Source: Palsa-506 sp963836355
Lineage (GTDB): Bacteria; Actinomycetota; Actinomycetes; Streptosporangiales; Streptosporangiaceae
NCBI GenBank assembly: GCA_963836355.1
Contig: CAWIJO010000010.1
Coordinates: forward strand, 248,001-312,000
Length of the DNA stretch: 64,000 nucleotides
Direction of reading: 5' to 3'
The position numbers and the translations under genes are program-made. How positions within the stretch are numbered: the first letter of the stretch is position 1; every line of letters starts with the position of its first letter. This document shows, in pieces, positions 1 to 8,853 of the stretch. The notes beneath the pieces are model-generated. The model searched no databases. It worked only from the letters and a program-made list of their open reading frames with translations, and had not been told where the DNA came from.

Positions 1-748
1 GATCAAGGCCTGGCAGACCTCCGACGGCAAGCTCATCAAGGTCATCTCCGGAGTCGCATCCGGCGGTGCCGCGCTGGTCGTCAGGAAGGGCATCAGCAGC
101 GCCGCCCAGCTGAAGGGCCTGCCGCTGGCGACCCCGTCGCTCGGCAATACCCAGGACGTGGCGCTGCGGTACTGGCTGAAGAAGCACAACCTGACCACCA
201 CCCAGACCGGCGGCGGGGATGTGCCGATCAAGCCGACCACGCCGAACTCGGCTGCCGTGCTCGCGTTCACCTCCGGCCAGCTGGCCGGCGGCTGGAAGCC
301 GGCCCCGTACGACAGCGAGATGGTCGCGGCCGGCGGTCATGTGCTGGTCAACGAGGCCAGCCTGTGGCCGAAGGGCCAGTTCGTCACCACCAACCTGGTC
401 GTCACGCAGTCCTTCCTCGCCGCGCATCCGAGCGCCGTGAACGGCCTGCTCAAGGGCCAGATCGAAGCGAACGACTTCATCAAGGACAACCAGGCCGCCG
501 CGGAGACGGCCGCCAACGCGGAACTGACCTCGGTGCTCGGCAAGGGCCTCAAGCCGGACACTCTCGCCGCGGCGTTCAAGCAGATCAAGTTCACCAACGA
601 CCCGATCGCGTCCTCGCTGATCGCCGACGCGTCGGATGCGGTGGCTGTCGGCTTGCTCAAGCCGGTCAGCAACCTGAATGGGATTTACGACCTCGGTCCG
701 CTCAACAAGCTGCTGCAGGCAGCAGGGGAACCCACGGTGAGTTCATGA
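1..748 (+). CDS. ABC transporter substrate-binding protein, sulfonate/nitrate type (5' end outside window)
   Basis: Periplasmic-type binding protein of an importer for aliphatic sulfonates, nitrate or a similar small anion. The frame is open from base 2, so the signal peptide and first lobe lie before the window; about 248 codons are seen. The stretch TPSLGNTQDVALRYWL is typical of the SsuA/TauA/NrtA fold (NMT1-like), followed by a lobe with FTSGQLAGGW and a C-terminal helical part. The stop overlaps the ATG of the ATPase gene (ATGA), so the two are translationally coupled. The ligand cannot be read from the sequence. Confidence 0.85.
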   Translation, partial: IKAWQTSDGKLIKVISGVASGGAALVVRKGISSAAQLKGLPLATPSLGNTQDVALRYWLKKHNLTTTQTGGGDVPIKPTTPNSAAVLAFTSGQLAGGWKPAPYDSEMVAAGGHVLVNEASLWPKGQFVTTNLVVTQSFLAAHPSAVNGLLKGQIEANDFIKDNQAAAETAANAELTSVLGKGLKPDTLAAAFKQIKFTNDPIASSLIADASDAVAVGLLKPVSNLNGIYDLGPLNKLLQAAGEPTVSS

Positions 749-1590
749 GCATGTCGAACGGCCGGCTGACGCCCCCGGACGCACGTCCGGGGGCGTCAGC
801 CTTCCCGAATCTGACCATCGTCGCCGAGCGCGCGGCTGAGCCCGCGCCCGCCGCCGTCCGGCTGACCGAGGTCTCCAAGGTCTACGGCCAGGGACGGGGG
901 GCGGTGCAGGCGCTGGACAAGGTCTCGCTGTCGGTCGCGCCGGGCGAGTTCGTCTGCATCATCGGCGCGTCCGGCTGCGGCAAGAGCACCCTGCTCTCGC
1001 TGGTGGCCGGCCTGGATCACGTGACGTCCGGGCAGATCGACACCGGCGGCCAGAACGTCACGATGATGTTCCAGGAGCCGGCCCTGTTCCCCTGGCTCAC
1101 CGCCGCGAAGAACGTCGAGCTTGCGCTGCGCGCCCGCGGCGTGCCGAAGGCGGAACGCCGGGCCACGGCGGTTGAGCTGCTGGAGACCGTGCACCTCGCC
1201 GGCTTCGGCGACAAGCGCCCGCACGAGCTGTCCGGCGGCATGCGGCAGCGGGTCGCGATGGCCCGCGCGCTGTCCCAGGACGCCGACGTGCTGCTGATGG
1301 ACGAGCCGTTCGGCGCGCTGGACGCGATGACCCGCGACCTGCTGCACGACGAGCTGGAGCGGATCTGCGCCGAGCGGACGCTGAGCGTGCTGTTCGTGAC
1401 GCACAACGTACGCGAGGCCGCCAGGCTCGGCGACCGGGTGGTGGTGCTGTCCAGCCGGCCTGGCCGGGTGATCGAGGAGTACGACGTGCCGCGGGCGGGG
1501 GAGCGGCGGATCGACTCCCGTGAGGTCGCCGAACTGGCCGCCACCATCACCGACCGGCTGCGCGAGGAGATGAGCCGCCATGGCAACTAA
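745..1590 (+). CDS. ABC transporter ATP-binding protein, SsuB/TauB type
   Basis: Cytoplasmic ATPase that powers the importer encoded on either side. Walker A GASGCGKST at residues 74-82, signature LSGGMRQ at 162-168, Walker B VLLMDEP at 182-188, and a switch histidine in VTHNV. The length (281 aa) is usual for the family. I place the start at the ATG overlapping the stop of the binding protein; this adds a 35-residue low-complexity lead before the conserved domain, and a second ATG two codons on is possible. It overlaps the permease gene by 11 bp. Confidence 0.9.
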   Translation: MSMSNGRLTPPDARPGASAFPNLTIVAERAAEPAPAAVRLTEVSKVYGQGRGAVQALDKVSLSVAPGEFVCIIGASGCGKSTLLSLVAGLDHVTSGQIDTGGQNVTMMFQEPALFPWLTAAKNVELALRARGVPKAERRATAVELLETVHLAGFGDKRPHELSGGMRQRVAMARALSQDADVLLMDEPFGALDAMTRDLLHDELERICAERTLSVLFVTHNVREAARLGDRVVVLSSRPGRVIEEYDVPRAGERRIDSREVAELAATITDRLREEMSRHGN

Positions 1591-2455
1591 GACGCAGCCG
1601 TCCGCCATCGAGGGCCTGGACCGGCTGGAGCTCGGCGGGCGGCCGGAGCAGCGCGGCCCGGCGCGGATCGCACGGTCGGCCTGGACAGCGGCCTGGCCCA
1701 AGCTCCTCGCGATCGCGCTAGTCCTGGTCATCTGGCAGCTGATCCACCTCACCGGCTGGAAGTCAGCCGTGCTGAAGGGCCCGACCGTGGTGCTGCCCGA
1801 TCTTTGGCACCAGCTACATCACGCCCTGCTATGGCAGGCAATCGGGATCACCCTGCGCCGCGCCGTCGTCGGCTATGCGCTGGCGCTGGTGATCGGCTCG
1901 GTCGTTGGCGTCCTGGTGGCCAGGATCCCGCTGCTCCGCGCGGGGGTTGGCTCGATCATCACCAGCCTGCAGACCATGCCGTCGATCGCCTGGTTCCCCT
2001 TCGCGATCATCCTGTTCGGGCTATCCAACGCGGCGATCCTCTTCGTCATGGTGCTCGGTGCCGCCCCGTCGATCGCCAACGGCCTGATCACCGGGGTTGA
2101 CTACACGCCGCCGCTGCTGCTCAGGGCGGGCCGGACGATGGGGCTGAAGGGCCTCACCCTCTACCGGTACCTGATCCTGCCTGCCTCGCTGCCCGCCTAC
2201 GTGGCCGGCCTGAAGCAGGGCTGGGCGTTCGCCTGGCGCAGCCTGATGGCGGGTGAGCTGCTGGTGCTCATCCTCGGCCAGCCATCGATCGGCGTCCTGC
2301 TCAATCAGAACCAGGACCTGCTGGAATTTGCCGGGGCCACGTCGATAATCATTGTCATCCTGATCATCGGGATCGCCGTCGACATGCTGTTCAACCTGGC
2401 TGACAAGTCCGTCCGCCGCCGCCGCGGCCTGCTCGACGCCGGTCGGGCCGCCTGA
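1580..2455 (+). CDS. ABC transporter permease, SsuC/TauC type
   Basis: Integral membrane subunit of the sulfonate/nitrate-type importer, 291 aa. After a charged N-terminal tail of about 35 residues there are roughly six hydrophobic segments. The BPD-transporter loop that docks on the ATPase is visible as GRTMGLKGLTLYRYLILP followed by an LPAYVAGLK segment. It overlaps the ATPase gene by 11 bp and ends the operon. No clear terminator hairpin was seen in the 70 bp that follow. Confidence 0.9.
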   Translation: MATKTQPSAIEGLDRLELGGRPEQRGPARIARSAWTAAWPKLLAIALVLVIWQLIHLTGWKSAVLKGPTVVLPDLWHQLHHALLWQAIGITLRRAVVGYALALVIGSVVGVLVARIPLLRAGVGSIITSLQTMPSIAWFPFAIILFGLSNAAILFVMVLGAAPSIANGLITGVDYTPPLLLRAGRTMGLKGLTLYRYLILPASLPAYVAGLKQGWAFAWRSLMAGELLVLILGQPSIGVLLNQNQDLLEFAGATSIIIVILIIGIAVDMLFNLADKSVRRRRGLLDAGRAA

Positions 2456-2513
2456 CCGCGCCGGTAACCCGGCCTCGGGGCACGCGGCCTTCGCCACGGC
2501 CCGGACCAGGCTC

Positions 2514-2519
2514 TAGCCT
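2514..2519 (+). promoter_or_regulatory. -10 box (TAGCCT) of the mobA-like gene
   Basis: TAGCCT ends six bases before the ATG at 2526, so transcription should start at or next to the A of the start codon: a leaderless mRNA. No Shine-Dalgarno sequence is needed. No clear -35 box. Confidence 0.5.
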
Positions 2520-2525
2520 CGGAGC

Positions 2526-3389
2526 ATGCTAGCCTCCGCCGGTATCGTGCTGGCCGGCGGACGGTCGTCCCGGATGGGGACGCCCAAGGCCGCCCTGGAG
2601 TGGCACGGCTCCACCCTGCTGCGCCGGACGGCAGGCATTCTCTGCCGGGTGACGGACGGGCCGGTCGTGGTGGTCCGCGGGCACGGCCAGCCGCTGCCCG
2701 CGCTGCCCGCCCGCGTCGAGGTCGTCGACGATCCGCGCGAGGCCATGGGCCCGGCGCAAGGACTGGCCGCCGGGCTGGCCGCGACCGCCGGCCGGGCCGA
2801 GATCGCGTTCGCCTGCTCGACTGACCTGCCGTTCCTGCATCCCGCGTTCGTGCGGCGGGTATTGCGAGCCGCGGCTGACGGGGCGGACGTGGGCTTGCCC
2901 ATCGCCCGGAACTATCCGCAGCCGCTAGCCGCCGCTTACCGGACGGCGCTGGCCCCGGTCGCGGAGCGGCTGGTGCGGGAGGGACGCCTGCGCCTGGCGT
3001 TCCTGTTCGATGAGTGCGTGGTCATCCGGCTGGATGAGGCAGCGTTGCGGGCAGACCCGGCGCTGGCCGCGGTTGACCCAGATCTCGATTCGGTCATCAA
3101 CATCAACGAACCGGCCGACTACGCCGCTGCCCGCGCACGCCCGGCGCCCGAGGTGACGATCCGGCTATCCGGCGCCCTGGCGGACGGCCAGCACGATCCC
3201 CAGCCGATCCGGGCGGCCACGGTGGCCGGCGCCGCAGCCGCCGTCGGCCTCGCGTTCGACCGGCATGTGCTCGCCGTCCTGGACGGCGATCAGCTCACTC
3301 GCGACGGCGAAACCCCGCTGGCGACCGGTGACAGCGTGTCCTTGCTGCCCGCCGGCGGCGCCGGCCGAAGGGCGAGGTCCAGGAACTAG
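2526..3389 (+). CDS. molybdenum cofactor guanylyltransferase-like protein fused to a MoaD/ThiS-like domain
   Basis: Residues 1 to about 195 form a MobA-type nucleotidyltransferase: loop LAGGRSSRMGTPKA at residues 10-23, then an acidic motif STDLPFL, and an INEPADYA end. Such enzymes join GMP to molybdopterin. Residues about 205-280 look like a beta-grasp sulfur carrier: VTIRLSGAL, an LAVLDGD strand, TPLATGDSVSLLP, then AGGAG. MobA proteins normally end near 200 residues, so this is a fusion. The Gly-Gly is followed by nine more residues (AGRRARSRN), so it is not a free carrier tail. moaA lies 4.5 kb downstream, which supports a molybdopterin role. The start is leaderless. The fold assignment of the tail is by eye. 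Confidence 0.8.
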   Translation: MLASAGIVLAGGRSSRMGTPKAALEWHGSTLLRRTAGILCRVTDGPVVVVRGHGQPLPALPARVEVVDDPREAMGPAQGLAAGLAATAGRAEIAFACSTDLPFLHPAFVRRVLRAAADGADVGLPIARNYPQPLAAAYRTALAPVAERLVREGRLRLAFLFDECVVIRLDEAALRADPALAAVDPDLDSVININEPADYAAARARPAPEVTIRLSGALADGQHDPQPIRAATVAGAAAAVGLAFDRHVLAVLDGDQLTRDGETPLATGDSVSLLPAGGAGRRARSRN

Positions 3390-3492
3390 ACCGCGGGATG
3401 CAATCAGCGCCCGGCTTGCGGCAGCGCCAGTGACGTGGTCACATGCGATACGGCGGTTGTTTCGTTTCTGGCCGAGGCTGGCGGAGGTGCAC

Positions 3493-5343
3493 GTGACAGA
3501 CGAGGTCCTGCGGCAGCGGGCGGCCATGGAGCAGGCCGCGGCGGGCCGGACGCTCTGCGATCAGCTGGTGGCGACGGTGCGGTCCTGGGGGGACCGGCCG
3601 GCCTACTCCGACCGCGACGGCGGCCCCTGGCAGACCATCACCTGGCGGCAGACCATGGAGCAGGCGCTGGCGCTGGCCGCCGGGTTCACCGCGCTCGGCC
3701 TGCAGCCGGGCGAGCGGGTCGCGCTGATGCTGCCAAACCGGGTGGAACACGTGCTGGCCGATTACGGCACCGTGCACGCCGGGGGAGTGCCGGTCACGTT
3801 CTATGCCACCCTGGCAGCCGACCAGATCGGCTACATGGCCGCCGACTGCGACGCGCGGATCGCCGTGCTGGACGGCGCGGCCGAGCTGGCCAGGTGGCAG
3901 CCGGCGCTGGCCAGCCTGCCCGGGCTGAAGAAGATCATTGTGCGCGACACCGCCGCCTGCCCGCCCGGCGACCGCTACCTGAGCTGGCCGGACTTCGCCG
4001 CGCTTGGCGCGGCCCGGCTGGCCGCCGCGCCGGACGAGGTCGCCAGCCGGGTCGCGGGCATCCGCCCGTCGGACCCGGCCACGCTGCTTTATACCTCGGG
4101 CACCACGGGTAACCCCAAGGGCGTCGTCATCACGCACGCGAGCATCTTGTACGAGCTGGTCACCGGCACCGAGTCCGGCAACGCCGAGCAGCATGTCCGG
4201 TGGGTGTCCTACCTGCCGCTGGCGCACATCGCCGAGCGGATGTTCACCATCTACCTGGCGGTCTACAACGCCGGCCACACCTACTTCTGCCACCACGCCG
4301 CTACCGAGCTGGTCGGCTGCATCGGCGAGGTGAAGCCGACTGCGTTCTTCGGCGTGCCGCGGGTGTGGGAAAAGATCCGGGCCGGGATCCAGGCCCTGCT
4401 CGCGATGGAACAGGACGAGGGCAAGCGCGCGGCCGTGGCGGCGGCGATGGACACCGGCCTGCGGTACGTGCAGAGCTGTCAGTTCGGCCGGCATACCCCG
4501 GACGAGCTGGCCGCGGAGTTCGCCAGGGCGCAGGACAGCGTGCTGCGGCCGATCCGCTCGCTGCTCGGGCTCGGCGACGCGGAGGTCGTGGTCAGCGCCG
4601 CGGCGCCGCTGCCGCCCGACGTGGGCAAGTTCTTCGCCGGCCTCGGGCTGCGGATTCTGGACGTATACGGGATGACTGAGACCACCGGCGCGTTCACTGC
4701 CAACACGATGACGGCATTCAAGCTGGGCACGGTGGGGCAGCCGGTGGCCGGCATGGAGGTCAGGATTGATGACGACGGCGAGATCCTGGTGCGCGGCCCG
4801 CTCAACACGCCCGGGTACCTCAACCTGCCGGACCGGACGGCCGACCTGATCGACTCCGGCGGCTGGCTGCACACTGGTGACATCGGGTCGCTGGATGCCG
4901 ACGGCTTCCTTTCGGTGGTGGACCGCAAGAAGGAGCTGATCATCACTTCCGGTGGCGAGAATGTCTCCCCGGCGGCAGTCGAGAACCTGCTCGTGGCGCA
5001 TCCGCTGATCGGCCAGGCGCTCGCGTTCGGCGACCGGCGGCCGTACATAGTCGCGCTGCTCACGCTGGACGGCGACGTCGCGCCAGGCTGGGCGAAGGCA
5101 CGCGGCATCGATGCAGGCTCGCTGGCCGAGCTGGCCGAGCACCCGGTGGTGCTCGCCGCGGTAGCGGAGGCCGTTGCCGCGGCGAATGCCCGGCTGGCCA
5201 GCGTGCAGCAGGTGAAGTCCTGGCGGCTGCTGCCGGTGGAATGGACCGCGGAGACCGAGGAACTGACGCCGACGCTGAAGCTCAAGCGCCGCATCGTGCA
5301 CGCTAAGTACGCTGACGTCATCGACGCGCTCTACGCGGGCTGA
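3493..5343 (+). CDS. long-chain fatty-acid-CoA ligase / AMP-dependent synthetase
   Basis: Activates a fatty acid with ATP to the acyl-adenylate and then the CoA thioester. The P-loop-like motif TSGTTGNPKG, the YGMTETTG motif and the hinge region VDRKKELIITSGGENVSP identify the ANL superfamily; the PLAHIAERM segment is usual in the FadD15-type long-chain branch. 616 aa, full length. I chose the GTG at 3493 because GGAGG at 3483-3487 lies five bases before it; a longer reading frame extends back into mobA but has no such site. It stands alone between the mobA fusion and a regulator remnant. Substrate chain length is not readable. Confidence 0.9.
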   Translation: MTDEVLRQRAAMEQAAAGRTLCDQLVATVRSWGDRPAYSDRDGGPWQTITWRQTMEQALALAAGFTALGLQPGERVALMLPNRVEHVLADYGTVHAGGVPVTFYATLAADQIGYMAADCDARIAVLDGAAELARWQPALASLPGLKKIIVRDTAACPPGDRYLSWPDFAALGAARLAAAPDEVASRVAGIRPSDPATLLYTSGTTGNPKGVVITHASILYELVTGTESGNAEQHVRWVSYLPLAHIAERMFTIYLAVYNAGHTYFCHHAATELVGCIGEVKPTAFFGVPRVWEKIRAGIQALLAMEQDEGKRAAVAAAMDTGLRYVQSCQFGRHTPDELAAEFARAQDSVLRPIRSLLGLGDAEVVVSAAAPLPPDVGKFFAGLGLRILDVYGMTETTGAFTANTMTAFKLGTVGQPVAGMEVRIDDDGEILVRGPLNTPGYLNLPDRTADLIDSGGWLHTGDIGSLDADGFLSVVDRKKELIITSGGENVSPAAVENLLVAHPLIGQALAFGDRRPYIVALLTLDGDVAPGWAKARGIDAGSLAELAEHPVVLAAVAEAVAAANARLASVQQVKSWRLLPVEWTAETEELTPTLKLKRRIVHAKYADVIDALYAG

Positions 5344-5565
5344 AGCGCCAGCCCGCGGATCCGGGCGCCGATGCTGTCCACCGCCATCGCATGCCCGACG
5401 ATCGGCCCGCCAGCGGCCAGCGGGGACGGGCCGCTGGCCGAGTTGCGGCACCGCGACTGCGGCGCCCTGGTGCGGCTGCGGCTTGGCTGCACAGCCGGCC
5501 ACGACCTGGCGTCCGCCCGCGAGGTTACGCCAGTTCCTGGCCCGGGAGCGCGCCGGATTGCCTGA
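5344..5565 (+). pseudogene. remnant of an HxlR-family winged-helix regulator (C-terminal part only)
   Basis: The 73 codons after the ligase stop read in one frame to TGA at 5563-5565. The segment LRHRDCGALVRLRLGC, followed about ten residues later by REVTPVPGPGARR, matches the C-terminal tail common in actinobacterial HxlR regulators (an H..CG motif, a second Cys, then a PGPGA end). The DNA-binding winged helix that should precede it is missing; the intact ligase stop sits directly upstream. I infer a decayed, 5'-truncated gene. A short real peptide starting at ATG 5371 cannot be excluded. The whole stretch 5344-5573 holds nothing else recognisable. Confidence 0.5.
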
Positions 5566-5573
5566 TCCCGCGG

Positions 5574-6392
5574 CTACTTTGCCGACCGGAACTGGCTGGT
5601 GCTCGGCGACGAGGACGCTGCCTCCGGGCTGGACTCCTCCCGGTCCCCGGGAGCGTACTGATTCGGCTCGGCCGGGATGAACGGGCCGCGGTCGGCGGCC
5701 GGGAGCTGGCCGGTGACCGTCGGCGACTCGTCATGCTCGCCGGTGTAGGCGCGGCCGACCGGCTGAGAGCTCCCCTCCTGGTGCGAGGACGACTCGCCCG
5801 GGCTGTGCGACACCGCTTCGGGCGATGCCGGGCCGGCGAACGACGGGGCCGGCTGCGCGGCATCGGTGTCCGGGCCGTCGTACGGTGCCTGCACGGCCGC
5901 CCGCTCGGCCAGCGCGGCGTCCTTGACGCCGACCACGGCGCACCTGCCGAGGGCGAGCGCCGCGAAGAAGACGATCACCACTCCCAGGCCGATGAAGAAG
6001 CCGAGTTCCTCCAGTGCCAGCCGGGAAATCGTCGAGCCCACCGGCACGCCGGCCTGCGGAGTGCTGCCGTTCCACAGCGTGCTGACCAGGTTGCCGACTA
6101 CGAACCAGGCGCCGCCAAGCGCCGCCATGAACGCGCCGAACATGGCCACCGGACGTCTTGCGCTGGCCAGCAGGATCAGGCCGCCCAGCGCGGTGGCGAC
6201 GCCGGGCAGGATCTCCAGCCACAGCCTGCCAGTGGTGTAGGTCCACGCCTTGTCCGGCGTATAGGCGTAGTGAAAATACGGGCCGATGAACGGGACCAGG
6301 CCGCCCCACACGCCCAGCAGCACAAGCAGCAGGCCGCTCAGCATGCCCCGGCTCCGCGGAATCCGCGTTATCCCAGCCATTTGAAGCCACAT
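5574..6392 (-). CDS. hypothetical membrane protein with four hydrophobic segments
   Basis: 272 aa. Residues about 17-170 hold four predicted membrane spans (a first span GMLSGLLLVLLGVWGGLVPF, then LEILPGVATALGGLILLA, AMFGAFMAALGGAWFVV and ELGFFIGLGVVIVFFAALAL). The last 95 residues are hydrophilic, rich in Ser, Pro, Glu and Gln, and look disordered. A YTPDKAWTYTTGRLWLE loop suggests an extracytoplasmic region. No enzymatic motif. The start is uncertain: ATG at 6392 has GAAGG immediately before it, while ATG at 6380 has the same site at 12 bases. I do not recognise a named family; the domain type is frequent in actinobacteria. Confidence 0.7.
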   Translation of the reverse strand: MWLQMAGITRIPRSRGMLSGLLLVLLGVWGGLVPFIGPYFHYAYTPDKAWTYTTGRLWLEILPGVATALGGLILLASARRPVAMFGAFMAALGGAWFVVGNLVSTLWNGSTPQAGVPVGSTISRLALEELGFFIGLGVVIVFFAALALGRCAVVGVKDAALAERAAVQAPYDGPDTDAAQPAPSFAGPASPEAVSHSPGESSSHQEGSSQPVGRAYTGEHDESPTVTGQLPAADRGPFIPAEPNQYAPGDREESSPEAASSSPSTSQFRSAK

Positions 6393-6488
6393 CCTTCGTT
6401 AGTGGAGGATTAAGACTGGCATAGCCCGGTTACCCGGCGGGCGCCGCAGTATGCAAGGCATCTCGCCGGGACGACCGCCGCGGCTGGG

Positions 6489-7634
6489 CTAGCCGCCGGT
6501 GCGGCTGGCGAAACGGGCGGCGGCCCAGGTGGCCGGCTCGGCAGGCGGCCCGCCGCCGCCGATCCAGCGGGCAAGCACGGCCGCGGTCATCGGCGCATTC
6601 AGGATCCCGGTCCGGAAGTGGCCCGAAGTGAGCCAGGCATTCGCCAGCCCGGGGACCCGGTCGATGACCGGCCGCCGGTCGGGATGCCGCGGCCGGAAGC
6701 AGCACCACTGGTAGGCGATCCCCAGGCCGCGCAGGGCCGGGAGGGTGGCGGCCAGGCCCGCCATGATCGAGTCGATCACCTCGGGCTGCACCGCCGGGGT
6801 CTCGTCGCCGACGTCGAAAGTACCGCCGGCCAGCAGCCGCCCGTCCTCGATCTGGGTTGCGACCGGGGCGACGATGCCGGGCAGCTGCACCGGCGCGGGC
6901 TCGGTGACCAGCAGATGGCCCTTGACCCGGTCGGAAGGCACGTGCAGCGGCAAGCCGTCGAGCAGGGGCGGCAGCCCGGTGGCGAACACCACCGCTCCCG
7001 GCTGGACGCGGCCGGCCGACGTGGCAACCGACGTGATCCGGTCGCCCTGCACCGTGACCGCGGTGGCCGCCACCCCGGTGGCCACCGCAGGCAGCCTGGC
7101 GGCCAGCCGGGCCACCGCCCGCAGCGGGTTCAGCCTGGCCTGGCGCCGGATGAGCGCTCCTTCCATCGGCCGGGCCAGGCCCGGCACGAGGCGCTCCACC
7201 TGGCCGGGGCTCAGCCACTCGATCGCGGGCGGCTGATGCGCGGCGAAGCCGCCCGAGTCCGGGGCCAGCCCGATCCAGTCGAGTTCAACCAGCCCGACGC
7301 CGCCAGGTACCGCCTGCTCAAGATCTCGCCATCGCTCCAGGCTGGCCCGCTCGAGGTCGACGAACGGCTCCGGATCGCTCCACTGGTGCGGCTCCGGGAT
7401 CAGCAGCCCGGTCGCGCCGCCGGTGGCGCCCGCGCCGAGGCGGCCGGTCTCGATCAGCAGCACCGAGCCGAGCCCTGCCTCACGGCAGGCCGCGGCGGTC
7501 GCGACGCCGAGAATGCCGCCGCCCACCACGAGGATGTCCGGCCGGGAATCGCCGATGACCCCGTCCCCGCGGCCCAGGGTGGCACGTTCGGAATCACTGA
7601 GCTGATCCCGCCAGATGGCGCTGCTTACGGTCAT
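6489..7634 (-). CDS. FAD-dependent oxidoreductase of the DAO / glycine oxidase family
   Basis: 381 aa. The dinucleotide-binding motif VVGGGILGVATAAACREAG lies near residue 35 and a second GAGATGGATG motif at about residue 65, as in D-amino-acid oxidases, glycine oxidase (ThiO) and sarcosine oxidase. The C-terminal part has RPVIDRVPG and a final nucleotide-contact region (TSGHFRTGILNAP) typical of ThiO-like enzymes. The start ATG at 7634 was chosen because the conserved domain begins shortly after it and GAGG/GGGG lies upstream; the frame runs open further but into the moaA promoter region. It is divergent from moaA. No thi genes are adjacent, so a thiamine role is not supported by context. 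Confidence 0.8.
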   Translation of the reverse strand: MTVSSAIWRDQLSDSERATLGRGDGVIGDSRPDILVVGGGILGVATAAACREAGLGSVLLIETGRLGAGATGGATGLLIPEPHQWSDPEPFVDLERASLERWRDLEQAVPGGVGLVELDWIGLAPDSGGFAAHQPPAIEWLSPGQVERLVPGLARPMEGALIRRQARLNPLRAVARLAARLPAVATGVAATAVTVQGDRITSVATSAGRVQPGAVVFATGLPPLLDGLPLHVPSDRVKGHLLVTEPAPVQLPGIVAPVATQIEDGRLLAGGTFDVGDETPAVQPEVIDSIMAGLAATLPALRGLGIAYQWCCFRPRHPDRRPVIDRVPGLANAWLTSGHFRTGILNAPMTAAVLARWIGGGGPPAEPATWAAARFASRTGG

Positions 7635-7812
7635 GACCCCATCCTCGGTGATCCGGCCGGCCCGCGTCCCTCGTTGCGGCAGCCAGGCTGGCTCGCCCGC
7701 AGCCAGCGGAATGGCGATATCGGTGACCCGTATGCTAGGGGACGCCGCCGCCGACCGCGTCCGCGGGCAGCGCCCCCGGAGGCTGATGGCCAGCGGGAGG
7801 ATGATCCGGACG

Positions 7813-7818
7813 TAGGCT
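7813..7818 (+). promoter_or_regulatory. possible -10 box (TAGGCT) of moaA
   Basis: TAGGCT fits the actinobacterial TANNNT -10 pattern and would give a leader of about 38 nt, containing the AGGGGG ribosome site before GTG 7864. No convincing -35. A second candidate, TATGCT, lies at 7731-7736. Confidence 0.35.
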
Positions 7819-7863
7819 GGGTGACACTGCCGGGTCCGACCGCGTCGACAAGGGGGTGCTGCT

Positions 7864-8853
7864 GTGCTTGCTGACTCGTTCGGCCGGGTCGCGACCGACC
7901 TGCGCGTGTCCCTGACCGACCGGTGCAACCTGCGCTGCAGCTACTGCATGCCGGCCGAGGGACTCGACTGGCTGCCAAGCCCGCAGCTGCTGACGGACGA
8001 CGAGGTTGCCCGGCTGGTGCGGATCGGGGTCGAGCGGCTCGGCATCACCGAGGTCCGCTTCACCGGCGGCGAGCCGCTGCTGCGCCGCGGGCTGGCCGGG
8101 ATCGTGCAGCACACCGCACGTCTGCGCCCGCGGCCTGAGCTCTCGCTGACCACGAACGGGATCGGGCTTACCCGGCTGGCCGGCCCGCTGCGCGCGGCCG
8201 GCCTGGACCGGATCAACGTGTCGCTTGACACGCTGCGCCCGGACACCTTCAAGGCACTCGCGAAGCGTGACCGGCTGGCCGACGTGCTGGCTGGCCTCGC
8301 CGCGGCGGCAGCCGCCGGGATCACGCCGGTCAAGGTCAACTCCGTGCTGATGCGCGATCTGAACGACGCCGAGGCCGCGGCGCTGCTCCGGTACTGCCTG
8401 GAACACGGGTACCAGCTGCGCTTCATCGAGCAGATGCCGCTTGACGCGCAGCACGGCTGGCGGCGGCACAACATGGTGACCGCGGATGAGATCCTGGCTG
8501 CCCTGTCGGCAGAATTCGCGCTGACGCCAGCTGACCCGCAGCAGCGCGGCTCGGCCCCCGCCGAGATCTTCCTCGTCGACGGCGGACCTGCCCGGGTCGG
8601 CGTGATCGGCTCCGTGACCAGGCCGTTCTGCGGCGCCTGCGACCGGGTCCGGCTGACCGCCGACGGGCAGATCCGCAACTGCCTGTTCGCCAGGGAAGAG
8701 AGCGACCTGCGCGGGCCGATGCGCTCCGGCGCGACCGATGAGGAACTGGCCGAACGCTGGCTGCGCGCGGTGGCCGCCAAGCTGCCCGGGCACGGCATCA
8801 ATGACCCCGGCTTCCTTCAGCCGGCCCGGCCGATGTCGGCCATCGGCGGCTGA
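7864..8853 (+). CDS. moaA: GTP 3',8-cyclase MoaA (molybdopterin biosynthesis)
   Basis: Radical-SAM enzyme for the first step of molybdenum cofactor synthesis, converting GTP to 3',8-cyclo-GTP. The SAM [4Fe-4S] motif is C21-x3-C25-x2-C28; the second cluster is held by C256, C259 and C273, as in MoaA. TGGEPLLR is the GGEP SAM-binding motif, and the protein ends in the Gly-Gly needed for activity. 329 aa, normal length. GTG 7864 was chosen because AGGGGG lies eight bases upstream and the family N-terminus follows at once. It is the only other molybdopterin gene in the window besides the mobA fusion. Confidence 0.95.
   Translation: MLADSFGRVATDLRVSLTDRCNLRCSYCMPAEGLDWLPSPQLLTDDEVARLVRIGVERLGITEVRFTGGEPLLRRGLAGIVQHTARLRPRPELSLTTNGIGLTRLAGPLRAAGLDRINVSLDTLRPDTFKALAKRDRLADVLAGLAAAAAAGITPVKVNSVLMRDLNDAEAAALLRYCLEHGYQLRFIEQMPLDAQHGWRRHNMVTADEILAALSAEFALTPADPQQRGSAPAEIFLVDGGPARVGVIGSVTRPFCGACDRVRLTADGQIRNCLFAREESDLRGPMRSGATDEELAERWLRAVAAKLPGHGINDPGFLQPARPMSAIGG

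Noticed and set aside
3439..5502. Very long open frame on the minus strand opposite the acyl-CoA ligase (687 codons)
   Set aside because: Low-complexity, Arg/Gly-rich and Gln-rich product with no domain; typical antisense shadow of a high-GC gene.
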